Origin: Halomonas sp. SSL-5
GTDB taxonomy: Bacteria; Pseudomonadota; Gammaproteobacteria; Pseudomonadales; Halomonadaceae
Length of the DNA: 64,000 nt
Direction of reading: 5' to 3'
Assembly (NCBI RefSeq): GCF_030708455.1
Contig: NZ_JAUYWF010000009.1
Coordinates: forward strand, 124,001-188,000
This document shows, piece by piece, positions 44,060 through 53,256 of this stretch. The position numbers and the translations under genes are program-made. Under the pieces are notes generated by a model. It saw nothing but the letters and a program-made list of their open reading frames with translations. It was not told the origin of the DNA and made no database searches. The stretch's first letter is position 1, and each line of letters starts with the position of its first letter.

Positions 44060-47000
44060 TCATGGGGTCAAAGTGGTTTCGATGATCTCGGGACCAACCG
44101 GCGGGAAGTAGACGATGCCCACGTCCTCCGGCTCACGGAACGGCCCGCGGAAGGTCACCTGCCCGGCCTGCCAGCTCGTCAGCCCGTCGCGCACGGCGGC
44201 GACCGAAACACGGATGAAGGGGTAGCCGGCCCAGGTCTCGCCCACGGTGGCGTCATCCAGCGTGTAGCTGGTGAGCCCCCCGGTGACTACCTCCTCGATC
44301 ACCCCGGCCACCGCGCCGGTCTCGTCGATGGCCTCGGCGGTGACGCGGTAGTCGGTGCCGCTCTCCGGGGTCGCACCGGCGGCGTCCCAAGCGAGCATGG
44401 CACCGGTCTCGGTGAGGCGGTTGCGCTCCAGCCACTCGACACCGACCGGGTAGTCCGGGTAGTAGTCCTCGGCGGGCCACAGGAAGCCCTGGGCGCGCAG
44501 GTCGGCGGGCCGGTAGGGTAGCGAGGCGCGCGCTGCCCCCGTGCCGGCGATCTCCGGGGCCAGGCTCTCGTCGAGCTGCCCTTCGCCGGTGGTGACCAGC
44601 AGCTTGAGGGTGAAGGCGTCGCCGTCGTTGAGGTCCTTGGGCAGTGGGCGCCACATCTCCCGAGTGGTGAGCCACACCGGGGTGCCGGCGGGCCAGGTGC
44701 GCGGTGCGGTATCCAGCACGCCGCGCAGCAACGTGGGTGCCCCGGTCTCCTCGTCGACGGCGGTGACCAACGCCATCTCCAGTTCGTGGGGGGCCAGGCT
44801 GCTGTCACCGATCAGCACGATGTCGTCACGGTGTACCCACCAGCCGGTGAGGTCCTCCAGCCCCACGTCGGGGCTGGTCACCGCCGCCGGCAGCTCCACG
44901 GTCAGGGTCGCCCGGCCCAGGAAGGGGCGGTCGGTCTGCACCCACTCCCAGGCGGTATCGCCGGAGGCCGTGGTGCCCTTCCACAGCACGTCGAAGGTGG
45001 CGCTCTCGTCGGTAGTCGGGTTGGCCGCCAGCACCACCACCCCGGTCTCCGGGTGAGTCAGGTCGTTCACCGTACCCCCCACCAGATCGACGAAGTAGAG
45101 CGGGAACGACATCATCCAGGCGTGCGATACGGGGGCCGGCGGCGCCGTGGGGTCCTCCCACTCACCCTGCTGCGGCGGCACATAGCTGGCCAGCGGCAGG
45201 GCGAACAGGTCCTCCACCAGGGAGAGGCGAATCTTGCGGCTGGCACTATCGCCGTAGTTGACCTTCATCACCCGCATCACCAGGCCGTCCAGCCCGAACT
45301 CGGGCCAGGTGACCTTGACGCCGTCGAACGGCACCGTGTCCCAGAACTCGGGGCCCACTTCAACCTCACAGGAGGCCAGCGGCGCCGAGGCTTCGCGGAG
45401 GTCACGCTCGGCCAGGCGCAGCGCAAGTTGCGGGGTGCGTACGCCGTAGTAGTTCTTGCTGCCGGAGACGAGCTGGCCCTGCTGCGCCAGGTTGGCGAGG
45501 TCCTGGGCGCGCACCGTCTCACCCTTCTCGGTGTCGGGGTTGGTCCAGGTCACCACAATCTCGTTGGTGGTCTCGCCCCAGCCCTTGCGGCTGAAGTTGC
45601 CCAGCACCGCGTTGTCGGGGGTGATCTCCTTGAGGGTGTCGTGGTCGAGATCGTCGCGCAACAGGCGCAGGGTGATCTTGCCGGTGCGGGGGTGGGGGTA
45701 GAGGGCGCCCTTGATGTGGTCCAGCACGTCGCCGATGAAGTCCTCGATGCTGGATTGTTGCATCCAGGTCATGAACACGCCGAACTGCTCGGCGTAGAGC
45801 ACCTGGGAGGCGGCCTCGAAGCTAGCGGTGTCAAGGCTCGCCGGGTCGGCGCCCATGCCCCAGTCGGTGTCGGTCAGGCACTCATAAACGATATGCGCCG
45901 GGTTGGCGTCGGCCACCGGCGAGAACACATAGCCCAGCGAGTTGGCGAGCACCGAGGGGTCGCCGCCCGGCACTACCGGCACCCCGTCGCCCGGGGTGTT
46001 GTCGACGTAGGCGGTGTACTGGGTGTCCTCCAGGTCGATGTTGAAGCCGTAGGAGGAGAGCATGGAGACACTGTCGATGACGTTGCCGGCGTCGATGGCG
46101 TTCTGCTCGGTGGGGAGTGGCTGGCCCGAGATGTAGGGCTCCCCGTCGGTGATGAACGCCAGCACCCGCTCCTTGTTGGGACGGCCATCGAAGAAAGCCG
46201 GGGCCGAGGAGACGGCCAGCTCGAAGTCGGTGTTGCCGTTGGCCACATCGGACTGATCGCGGGCCTTGATCCAGTCGATGATGTCGCGCACGTCCTGGCC
46301 GTTGACGTTGTCGCGCTGGATGCTCACCGAGGACTTGGCGAAGGCCACCACGCGGATGTCCAGGCTGGTGGCAGTTGTGTAGGCGGTGAGCGGCAGCAGT
46401 GCCTGTTCCAGAGCGGTCTTCATGTTCTCCAGGCGGGTCTTGCCGTTGCTGGTGATCTCCGCCATGGAGTTGGAGATGTCGATGGCCAAATAGAGCGCCA
46501 GGGGCTCGCTGACGCCCCGTGGGATCGGCGCGGTGTCTGGCCGGAGCTGGCGGGCCGGGATGCGCTGTACGGTCACCCACACGGGCTTGATGTAGGGCTG
46601 GGTGCCCCAGTAGAAGCTCTTTTTCGAGAAGAAGGCGAAGATCGAGAAGACGCCGCGTACCCCGCCGAACAGTCCCCCGGTGTCCGTGTCGTCCGGCTTG
46701 AGGTTGGTCATGTCGGGCCACACCTCGCCGCCGCCATAGAACAGCAGCGAGGTGATACCCCGGAAGGCCGGCACGTTGCCGGCGTCGCGGCGCAGCTTCT
46801 TGATCAGCATGGGTGACGGTAGCTGCTCGCGGTTGCCGATCAACACGTCGATGCTGCCGGCCACCCCGCCTTCCTTCTTGAGCCCGCCGAAAAGGCCATC
46901 GCGCAGCAGAGCGGTGGTGCCGCTGCGCGTCCAGACCCCGCGCCAGGCCAGCTTCTCGCCAACCCAGACCCGCTTCACGGCGTCGACCGGCCCCTGGCAC

Positions 47001-47074
47001 ACCCCCATGTGGATGGAGAGGTAATACTTGGTGACCTTCATCTTGGCTTCGCCGCCACCGCCGAACAGGCCCAT
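44060..47074 (-). CDS. Phage tail-tip (gpJ-like) protein containing a von Willebrand A domain
   Basis: 1004 residues. The N-terminal 175 residues and the part after about 390 (NPAHIVYECLTDTDWGMGAD, FIGDVLDHIKGALYPHPRTG, RKGWGETTNEIVVTW, LAERDLREASAPLASCEVEV) form the central tail hub protein of B3/D3112-like siphophages. Between them, residues about 190-390 (46507 to 45905) are a vWA domain with a complete MIDAS: D199-x-S201-x-S203, T282 and D310 in FITDGEP. The C-terminus is beta-rich with Fn3-like repeats. No stop or shift interrupts the reading frame. Confidence 0.85.
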   Translation of the reverse strand: MGLFGGGGEAKMKVTKYYLSIHMGVCQGPVDAVKRVWVGEKLAWRGVWTRSGTTALLRDGLFGGLKKEGGVAGSIDVLIGNREQLPSPMLIKKLRRDAGNVPAFRGITSLLFYGGGEVWPDMTNLKPDDTDTGGLFGGVRGVFSIFAFFSKKSFYWGTQPYIKPVWVTVQRIPARQLRPDTAPIPRGVSEPLALYLAIDISNSMAEITSNGKTRLENMKTALEQALLPLTAYTTATSLDIRVVAFAKSSVSIQRDNVNGQDVRDIIDWIKARDQSDVANGNTDFELAVSSAPAFFDGRPNKERVLAFITDGEPYISGQPLPTEQNAIDAGNVIDSVSMLSSYGFNIDLEDTQYTAYVDNTPGDGVPVVPGGDPSVLANSLGYVFSPVADANPAHIVYECLTDTDWGMGADPASLDTASFEAASQVLYAEQFGVFMTWMQQSSIEDFIGDVLDHIKGALYPHPRTGKITLRLLRDDLDHDTLKEITPDNAVLGNFSRKGWGETTNEIVVTWTNPDTEKGETVRAQDLANLAQQGQLVSGSKNYYGVRTPQLALRLAERDLREASAPLASCEVEVGPEFWDTVPFDGVKVTWPEFGLDGLVMRVMKVNYGDSASRKIRLSLVEDLFALPLASYVPPQQGEWEDPTAPPAPVSHAWMMSFPLYFVDLVGGTVNDLTHPETGVVVLAANPTTDESATFDVLWKGTTASGDTAWEWVQTDRPFLGRATLTVELPAAVTSPDVGLEDLTGWWVHRDDIVLIGDSSLAPHELEMALVTAVDEETGAPTLLRGVLDTAPRTWPAGTPVWLTTREMWRPLPKDLNDGDAFTLKLLVTTGEGQLDESLAPEIAGTGAARASLPYRPADLRAQGFLWPAEDYYPDYPVGVEWLERNRLTETGAMLAWDAAGATPESGTDYRVTAEAIDETGAVAGVIEEVVTGGLTSYTLDDATVGETWAGYPFIRVSVAAVRDGLTSWQAGQVTFRGPFREPEDVGIVYFPPVGPEIIETTLTP

Positions 47075-47103
47075 GCGCGTTTCCTGGTTCCGTTACCTGG
47101 GGG

Positions 47104-47334
47104 TTACGCCGAAATCTCGACGGTTTCCTGATCCTTGTCGCCGTACCACAGGGTATTCGGCGACTTGATCGTCCCTTCCCCGAATACCACTGGGATCGGG
47201 CGCCCCGCCTCGGCGGTGGGCATCTCCAGGTCGCGGGACATATCCGGCACGTTGTTCTTGGGCCTGGGCATGAGCATGAACGCCACCACGGCGAGCAGGA
47301 TCGATATACCGATGGCCACGAGAAACGAGAACAT
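47104..47334 (-). CDS. Small phage tail-assembly protein with N-terminal membrane helix
   Basis: 76 residues. Helix FLVAIGISILLAVVAFMLM, then RPKNNVPDM and a conserved-looking PTAEAGRPIPVVFGEG and TIKSPNTLWYGD. The latter is the kind of motif seen in the N-terminal part of tail-tip proteins just downstream, so it probably acts in tail-tip assembly. AGGTCATC precedes the ATG. It sits between the DUF2163-like gene and the hub gene. Confidence 0.65.
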   Translation of the reverse strand: MFSFLVAIGISILLAVVAFMLMPRPKNNVPDMSRDLEMPTAEAGRPIPVVFGEGTIKSPNTLWYGDKDQETVEISA

Positions 47335-47343
47335 GATGACCTC

Positions 47344-48174
47344 CTAGTAGAAGACGGTGCGCTGGCCGAGCGGGTTGATCTTAGTGATCCACGGCTGGCC
47401 GCCGTAGTTGAGGATGTTGTCGTGCAGGTCCTTGCAGTCGCTCATCTGGTGGTTGCAGCCCAGTACCGCGGTGACCGCATCGCCCGGGGCCAGGTCGTGG
47501 ATCACCCCGGCCAGCAGGAGTTGATCACCGGCCAGCACCTGCAGGATGGTACGGCGAGTGGTGCCGCCTTCGCCGGCCCACTCCAGCATGCCGTTGGTGT
47601 ACTTGGCGGCGTGCTGGGCGTTCCAGCCGCTGGCCAGGGTGACCACCGAGCCGCTGATCGAGGTCACCTGCCCCGGCGAACTGGCGGCCGTCTTGTCGGC
47701 TCGGCACTGGGGGCCATAGAGCGCATGGGGGCAGCCGTACTGGTAGGTGCGGCGCAGCCCCGGCCGGCGGATCGCCGTGGCGATCGGCTCGCAGGAGAAG
47801 GTCGCCTCCAGCCCCTGAAGGCCGAAGTTCAGCACCCGGCCCGACCACACCGCCTTGAACTCGGCGTCCGGGTCGTCCAACTCGCCACGGTAGATCACCA
47901 GGTTGACCACCCGCTCCGGCGGGTAGACCCGGAAAATCTCGACCAGCGGGTTGGTGCGCGGCGTCTTCACCTCGAGGGTGGCGTTGTCCAGGGTGCCGGA
48001 ACTCTCGATCTCGCCGTGCTTGATCTGGGCAGGATCGAAGCGTCCGCCCAAGGCATAGATCGGCCGTTCGGCGCTAGTCAGGCGCAGCTTGCCAGCGTCC
48101 CCCTCGCCGAAGGTGAGGTCGTAGAGGTAGATCGGCCGCGACCCGGCCCGGCTGGTGAAGAAGGTCTCGAACAT
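47344..48174 (-). CDS. Phage tail-tip protein, DUF2163/BR0599-like
   Basis: 276 residues from ATG at 48174, two bases before the stop of the upstream gene. Conserved elements: AVWSGRVLNFGLQGLEATFSC-type segment near 110-130, RTYQYGCPHALYGPQC near 145-160 (two Cys) and a C-terminal GCNHQMSDCKDLHDN with FGG-like YGGQPWI. The four Cys pattern is that of the L-like/BR0599 family at the tail tip, some of which bind Fe-S or zinc. It is the usual gene before the hub protein. Confidence 0.78.
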   Translation of the reverse strand: MFETFFTSRAGSRPIYLYDLTFGEGDAGKLRLTSAERPIYALGGRFDPAQIKHGEIESSGTLDNATLEVKTPRTNPLVEIFRVYPPERVVNLVIYRGELDDPDAEFKAVWSGRVLNFGLQGLEATFSCEPIATAIRRPGLRRTYQYGCPHALYGPQCRADKTAASSPGQVTSISGSVVTLASGWNAQHAAKYTNGMLEWAGEGGTTRRTILQVLAGDQLLLAGVIHDLAPGDAVTAVLGCNHQMSDCKDLHDNILNYGGQPWITKINPLGQRTVFY

Positions 48175-48176
48175 CG

Positions 48177-49487
48177 TTAGAGCCCTCCCGTGTCTAACGC
48201 TTCCGGGGGCAACGCCTCGAGGGTGAGCATGCCGAACTGCATGGTGGCCACCGCCGAGGTGCGCCACTCGATGGTGAGGTCGTCAGAGGCGAAGCGGCGC
48301 AGCAGCAGCCAGCCGGCCATCACGATCTGGCTCTCGAGCACGCTCTCGGCCCAGGGGGCATCCAGGGTGATCAGCGAATCCCGCCCCTGGGTGTCGTCGA
48401 CCAGGGCGATGCTTTCCACCTGACGCAGCAGCAGCTCACCCCCGGCGATGCGCACGAACACGGCGCGATGGGTCAGGCTGGCGGCGTATGCCTCGGCGAG
48501 CTGCTGGCCCTGCACCCGTAGGGTGGTGGCGCCGGCGGTCAGGCCCTCGCGCAGGGGGAGATCTGGCAGCCAGCTGGGGGCGTAGAACTCGCCCTGGCGT
48601 CCGCGCATGCGGTGGAAGAGGTCGACGATGGCCTGCACCTGGTCGCGAGTAGCACCCACGTAAGTGGCCTGCAGGGTGTCGGCGGCGAATGGCACCGGGG
48701 AATAGCGCGTGGTCGGGCCGGTGCCGTAGTCGAGCTCGTCTACCGGGCGCCCCCAGGACTGACTCACCGGCTGCACCCAGTTGGGGCGCATCAGGAACAC
48801 CTCGCGGCCATTGAAGGTGCGCTCGGGCTCGCCGGGTGCGGGCGTCGGTTCGGAGAGCGGGCGCACCTGAAAAGCGATCTCCAGGGTGGCCACTTCGGCG
48901 GTGACCAGATCCGCCTGGTGGGCCTGCTCGAGCACGCCGACCAGCCCGGCATAGAGCGGCGTGCCGGCTGGCCAGGTCTGCACGGGCCCGGCGGCGAAGA
49001 AGGTCAGGTTGCCCTCCACGGCGATGACGGTGAGCGCCTCGCGCTGCGGGCCGTCGCCGAGGATCACGTCCAGGCCGGGCAATAGCCACTCGGGCGGCTC
49101 GGCCAGATAAAGCACACCGGTGCCGGCGGGCATATCGGCGGGCAGCGGCAGGCGCGTGTGGTGCTGGGGGAGCACCAGGGGCTGGACCAGGGCACGGTGA
49201 ACGAGGGCCTGCCAGTCGCGCAGCCTGCCCTCGAAGAGCACTGCAGAGAATTCCAGGGCATGGCGCGGGCTGGCCCGGCGGGCGGCTCGATACTCACGCC
49301 CGGAGCGCGAGACCTGGATCTCGGTGAGGTAGCGGTAGCGCTCCTGCACGTTCTGCCCGCTGGGCGGCCAGGCGATGACGAAGGGCCAGGCGCGGCGCTC
49401 GCCCTCGGGCGGCACCACTGGGCCTTCGGTGACCCGCGAGGTACCCCAGGCGACGGGTTTGGTGTTGACGGGCCAGATGGCGCTCAT
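48177..49487 (-). CDS. Phage tail protein, D3112/B3 type
   Basis: 436 residues. Recognisable only as one of the tail-tip genes between tape measure and DUF2163-like protein: starts MSAIWPVNTKPVAWGT, has PRHALEFSAVLFEGRLRDWQ, FLMRPNWVQPVSQSW and IVDLFHRMRGRQGEFYAPSW. The last segment resembles DUF2460-like distal tail proteins, hence a distal tail (Dit-like) role is possible. No membrane segment. Five bases separate it from the preceding gene. Confidence 0.65.
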   Translation of the reverse strand: MSAIWPVNTKPVAWGTSRVTEGPVVPPEGERRAWPFVIAWPPSGQNVQERYRYLTEIQVSRSGREYRAARRASPRHALEFSAVLFEGRLRDWQALVHRALVQPLVLPQHHTRLPLPADMPAGTGVLYLAEPPEWLLPGLDVILGDGPQREALTVIAVEGNLTFFAAGPVQTWPAGTPLYAGLVGVLEQAHQADLVTAEVATLEIAFQVRPLSEPTPAPGEPERTFNGREVFLMRPNWVQPVSQSWGRPVDELDYGTGPTTRYSPVPFAADTLQATYVGATRDQVQAIVDLFHRMRGRQGEFYAPSWLPDLPLREGLTAGATTLRVQGQQLAEAYAASLTHRAVFVRIAGGELLLRQVESIALVDDTQGRDSLITLDAPWAESVLESQIVMAGWLLLRRFASDDLTIEWRTSAVATMQFGMLTLEALPPEALDTGGL

Positions 49488-49491
49488 GCGA

Positions 49492-50247
49492 TTAGGCTCC
49501 CTCGGCCAACAGGTAGCCGTAGAGCAGTGCGCGAATGGAGTAGGCCGTGCCGCTACCGGCCACGGTGGTGGCCACCCGCACGGCCGTCAGTCCATCGGCG
49601 ACCAGCGGGGCTTCGCTCTGGCGGGCGTTGAGAGCCGCAACGGTCACGGCGGTGCTGGCCAGATAAGCGGCCGGTGTTTGATCGTCCGGCCCGGCCTGTA
49701 CTTCTGGCACCCCACCCGCCCCGTCGCTGGCGGTCACCACCAGGTCGATGGCATCGAGGAACAGCCGATAGCCGGCGGGGATCGCCACCGTGACGGCGGC
49801 ACCGGCGGTGGTGAGATCCAACTCGGCGGAGCGCAGCACCACCGGACGCAGGGCGTCGAGGCTGCCGGGGGCTTTCTGCTCGTATTGCGGATGCGGGTCG
49901 CTCGCCGCTTCGTGGGCATCCAGGGCGTCACTAGCCGCCACGGCATCGAGAATCGCCGCGGTGAAGCGTGACTCCACCGGCGAGCCGGCGGGCCAGGCAT
50001 CGGCGGCGGTGGCCTCGCGGCTGCGCACAATGGTCAAGGTGTTAGCGGCCCGCCCGGTGACGTAGAGGATCTCGCGGCGCAGGTCGCGGCCGCGGATGTC
50101 GCGCTCGCAGACCACCAGCGGGTACTGGCGCTCGAGCGTCGCCGAGGCGAAGCGCTCGCCGCCCTCGGTGATGTCCATGGTGGTCGCGCCCGCGGTCAGC
50201 GGCGCGGCGAGCTGGACCTCGAAGTTGTTGATCACGGCGAATCGCAT
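49492..50247 (-). CDS. Phage tail protein of unknown function
   Basis: 251 residues, beta-rich. An N-terminal domain (VINNFEVQLAAPLTAGATTM, ITEGGERFA, ILYVTGRAANTLTIVR) like the generic phage wedge that reads out position-dependent values, then a linker (DAHEAASDPHPQYEQ) common in tail fibre proteins, then a C-terminal domain. Follows the tape measure gene after nine bases. Specific role not known. Confidence 0.6.
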   Translation of the reverse strand: MRFAVINNFEVQLAAPLTAGATTMDITEGGERFASATLERQYPLVVCERDIRGRDLRREILYVTGRAANTLTIVRSREATAADAWPAGSPVESRFTAAILDAVAASDALDAHEAASDPHPQYEQKAPGSLDALRPVVLRSAELDLTTAGAAVTVAIPAGYRLFLDAIDLVVTASDGAGGVPEVQAGPDDQTPAAYLASTAVTVAALNARQSEAPLVADGLTAVRVATTVAGSGTAYSIRALLYGYLLAEGA

Positions 50248-50256
50248 GACGGCTCC

Positions 50257-52587
50257 CTAGCTGCCCAGCGCGCTGCGCACGGCGCTGCGGTTGGCCTTGA
50301 TGTAGTTGAGGATGACTTTCTGGCCGGCGGTATCGGACATGGCCTGGTTGAGCACCTCGGCACTGTCGAAGACGTTGACGTTCTTGACGCTGACCGACTG
50401 CTGGCCGGTGCCGCCCTCGTTGTTGCGATGGCGGGGATCGGCGGCGGTGAGCACCTCCTCGCCGCGGCGCAGGATGGCGGGCACCTCGTCGGGGGCCAGG
50501 CCGGCGACGCCGCCGGTGTGGTAGCGGGGCGCGGTGCCAAATAGGTCGCGAGTGGTGCCACCCTGGCCGACCACGCCGCCGCCGTGGAACAGGCTGGCAA
50601 TGGCGCCCCCTATCCCTCCACCACCGCCACCCATCGTCTGAAGGGCATTGAAAATGGCCTGCTGCATGATCATCCGGGCGATCTGGAGCAGAAAGTCGGC
50701 GGCGAATTGGCGGAAGGCGTCAGCCAGGGAGTCGATAGCGTTACGGCCATTGGCGATGTCCTCGGCAAAGGAAGTCAGCGCATCGGTGGCGCCATAGGCG
50801 AACTCGGCGTTGATATTGCGGGCACTGAGTAGGCCCTGGTTGATCTCGTCGATGCGCTGGCTGACCTGGGCGGCGGCCTGGTCGAGGGCCGCGGCGTATT
50901 CGGGGAACTGGGTCTTGAGCTCCTCGATCAGCTCCAGCTGGCGCTCCAGGGCTCGGGCGGGGTCAGCCTGGTCGAGGATCTGCTGGAGGGCCTGCTCGGC
51001 CTGCTGCTGGGCCTGCTGGCGCTCCCGCTCGGCCTCGGCGCGGCGCTCCTCGGCCTCGGTCAGGCGTTCGATCTCGCGGGCCTGCTCGACGATGCTGGCG
51101 GCCAGCGCCTGGCCCTCGGCGCCCAGGCGGGCGACGTCGTCGGCCAGGTCGCCGAGGGTGAGGCGATACTCCAGGGCGGCGGCTTCGCTCTCGCCGAAGG
51201 TGGCGATCTGCTGCTGGAGGCCCTGGTCGAGCTGCTGGAGTGCCTGCAGGGCGGCCTGATACTCGCGGGCCGCGGCGCTGAGGCCGCTGCTGCTGCCACC
51301 GGAGGAAGAGGCGCGGGGGCTTTCGGGTTGGTCTTCTTCGCCGCGCTGCCCTTCGGTGATGTCGATGGTGATGGGGGGCCGGTTTGCGTAGTAAGACTCG
51401 ATCTGGCCTTCGAGTCGCGCCAGCTCACTCTTGAGCTCCTCGTCGTCCCAGTACTCCACCACGCCGGTCGGGCCGAAGAAGCGCAGTCGATCGCCCTGGC
51501 CGGCGAGAGAACGGCTTGGCGTGTCGAGCATGCCGCGGATCTCATCGGCCCGCTGTTCGAGTCGGATAATGTCATCGCCGGCGACGCCCTGGGTGAGAGC
51601 CGCAAGCTCTTCGCCTGCCCAGGCGGCGAAGTTGGTGCCGGTGCTGATGCCCTGAGCCATGGCGGCGACGAGGTCGGCCACGGCGGTTCCTAGGGTAACC
51701 ATAGACTGCTGAAAGCCGGGGTCGGTGACTACCGCGCGCAGATCGTCTATGGCATCGGTGAAGCCGGTCACCTCGCTGCCGCCGAAGGTGACCAGCAGGT
51801 CGTTGCGCAGCTGCTGGAGAGCCTGGCCGACGGTGCGCTCCATGGTTTGGAATTCGCGGTCAATACTGTCGGCGGACTCGAGCAAGGCGCGGCTGATTTG
51901 CTCGGCGGTGAGCTCGCCGTTCTGGCCCATCTCGCGCAGCCGCCCGATGGTGACACCCAGTGCGTCGGCGATGGCACGCGCCAGGCGCGGGCTGTTTTCC
52001 AGCACCGAGTTGAGCTCCTCACCGCGCAGCACGCCACTGGCCATGGCCTGGCTCAGCTGCAGAGTGGAGGCCGCGGCCTCCTGGGCGCTGGCGCCCGAGA
52101 CGATATAGGACTGGTTGATCGCCTTGGTGAGGGTCAGCAGTTCTTCATTCGAGAGATTCAGCTCCTCGGTCGCGCGGGCCATACGGGCATAGAGGTTGAC
52201 CGTGGGCTCGAGGCCCTGGCGAGTGCTGTTGGCGAGCTGGTAGAGATCGGCGAACGTCTGGTTGAACTCGTCCTGACTGCCGGTGACCAGGCGCAGCTGG
52301 CTCTCCAGGCCGGTCATGGTGTCGGTGTAACGGACCATCTGGCGCAGGGCGAGGCCGGCCCCCAGGGTGGCCAGCAGGTTGCGCACCTGACCCACGGTGC
52401 CGGAGAGTCGCCGCGAGCTGCGCTCGGCCTTGTCGGTCTCCTGGGTATAGCGGCGCATGCCCTGGCCGGCCTTGCCGCCACCGCGCGCCACGTCACCCAG
52501 CTCCTGCTCCACCTGCTGCAGCTGGCGGCGGGCCTGCTGCAGGTCGGCGCGCATGCGCAGGGCGAGTTCGAGGTTACGATCGGCCAT
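50257..52587 (-). CDS. Phage tail tape measure protein
   Basis: 776 residues, setting tail length (by the usual 0.15 nm per residue, about 115 nm). N-terminal coiled coil (LRMRADLQQARRQLQQVEQE), the tape-measure N-terminal domain (GLESQLRLVTGSQDEFNQTF, NSVLENSPRLARAIADALGV, GELTAEQISRALLES), long Gln/Glu-rich coiled coils at 420-560 and a lambda gpH-like C-terminus (FRQFAADFLLQIARMIMQQA then Gly-rich FHGGGVVGQGG). It follows the frameshifted chaperone genes, the expected place. Confidence 0.93.
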   Translation of the reverse strand: MADRNLELALRMRADLQQARRQLQQVEQELGDVARGGGKAGQGMRRYTQETDKAERSSRRLSGTVGQVRNLLATLGAGLALRQMVRYTDTMTGLESQLRLVTGSQDEFNQTFADLYQLANSTRQGLEPTVNLYARMARATEELNLSNEELLTLTKAINQSYIVSGASAQEAAASTLQLSQAMASGVLRGEELNSVLENSPRLARAIADALGVTIGRLREMGQNGELTAEQISRALLESADSIDREFQTMERTVGQALQQLRNDLLVTFGGSEVTGFTDAIDDLRAVVTDPGFQQSMVTLGTAVADLVAAMAQGISTGTNFAAWAGEELAALTQGVAGDDIIRLEQRADEIRGMLDTPSRSLAGQGDRLRFFGPTGVVEYWDDEELKSELARLEGQIESYYANRPPITIDITEGQRGEEDQPESPRASSSGGSSSGLSAAAREYQAALQALQQLDQGLQQQIATFGESEAAALEYRLTLGDLADDVARLGAEGQALAASIVEQAREIERLTEAEERRAEAERERQQAQQQAEQALQQILDQADPARALERQLELIEELKTQFPEYAAALDQAAAQVSQRIDEINQGLLSARNINAEFAYGATDALTSFAEDIANGRNAIDSLADAFRQFAADFLLQIARMIMQQAIFNALQTMGGGGGGIGGAIASLFHGGGVVGQGGTTRDLFGTAPRYHTGGVAGLAPDEVPAILRRGEEVLTAADPRHRNNEGGTGQQSVSVKNVNVFDSAEVLNQAMSDTAGQKVILNYIKANRSAVRSALGS

Positions 52588-52600
52588 CAGGCTCTTGCTC

Positions 52601-53241
52601 CTAGGTCAGGCGCCGGTTGCGCAGCTTCTGGATCTCCTGGTTGGGCTTGCCGCCCCAGGCGACGGCGGCCGCCTCGATGAGATCCGCGCGGTGCTCGTCA
52701 CGGCGGCGGCGGGTCAGCGCGTAGTAGCGCTGGATCTGCCGCCAGGTCAGTCGCCGGGCGAGCTCGCCGGGGTCGCGTCCGTAGCCGCCGGCGACGAGGG
52801 CGTCGAAGAGCTCGCCGAGGGGGACGGGCTCACCATCTGGCGCATCGCCCTGGCCAGCGCCCCGCCGAACACCAGCCTGCGCATGAAAAAACCCGAGTTG
52901 ACCCGCCAGAAGGTCATGCTGAGCGCCTGGCCATCGCGGTCGCGCAGGCCCTCGATCCACGCGGCGGGCTCGCCGGTGCTGATCGCCATCAGCTGGATCC
53001 ACGCCTCGTGGTGCTCGGCGATCAGCCCGTCCAGGGCCAGGGCGTCGATCTCGCCGCCCTCGAGGATCTTGGCCAGGTCCGCGAACAGCGGGCGTGCCAG
53101 GGTGATGGCGCGCAGCCCCTCCAGGTAGCGGAACTCGCGGACCAGGATCTCTTCGCCCTCGATGGTTACGGCTTCGTCGGGGAACAGGGTTTCGACGTCG
53201 CTGGCCGCCACGTCGGCGGCCGGCGCTTGTTGCTCGCTCAT
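52601..53241 (-). CDS. Tail assembly chaperone GT-type product made by -1 frameshift
   Basis: Proposed join(52601..52819, 52819..53241) on the minus strand, 213 residues. The upstream frame continues to 52747, but after MRQMVSPSPS it turns into Ser/Pro low complexity, whereas the -1 frame from the same place reads LGELFDALVAGGYGRDPGEL and LTWRQIQRYYALTRRRRDEH. The slip is likely at the run of five C (GTCCCCCTC, 52819-52823), where tRNA-Pro can re-pair one base back. This mirrors G/GT of lambda, directly before the tape measure gene. Exact slip point inferred. Confidence 0.65.
52747..53241 (-). CDS. Tail assembly chaperone, G-type (unshifted product)
   Basis: 164 residues, acidic N-terminus (MSEQQAPAADVAASDVETLF), then EILVREFRYLEGLRAITLAR and WIQLMAISTGEPAAWIEGLR. 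The chaperone coats the tape measure protein during tail assembly and is absent from the virion in relatives. It lies between the tube and tape measure genes. The last 25 residues are probably only the unshifted tail of the frameshift pair. Confidence 0.75.
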   Translation of the reverse strand: MSEQQAPAADVAASDVETLFPDEAVTIEGEEILVREFRYLEGLRAITLARPLFADLAKILEGGEIDALALDGLIAEHHEAWIQLMAISTGEPAAWIEGLRDRDGQALSMTFWRVNSGFFMRRLVFGGALARAMRQMVSPSPSASSSTPSSPAATDATPASSPGD

Positions 53242-53256
53242 GGGGTCGGGCTCCTA

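Noticed and set aside
45905..46507. vWA segment as a separate gene or assembly chimera
   Set aside because: The frame is continuous with no stop, and composition matches the flanks; no separate start with ribosome binding site is visible.
52601..53002. Independent 133-codon gene after the chaperone gene
   Set aside because: Its first half is antisense-like filler in the wrong frame of the G-type gene; only the part after the C5 run looks coding, which fits a -1 frameshift better.
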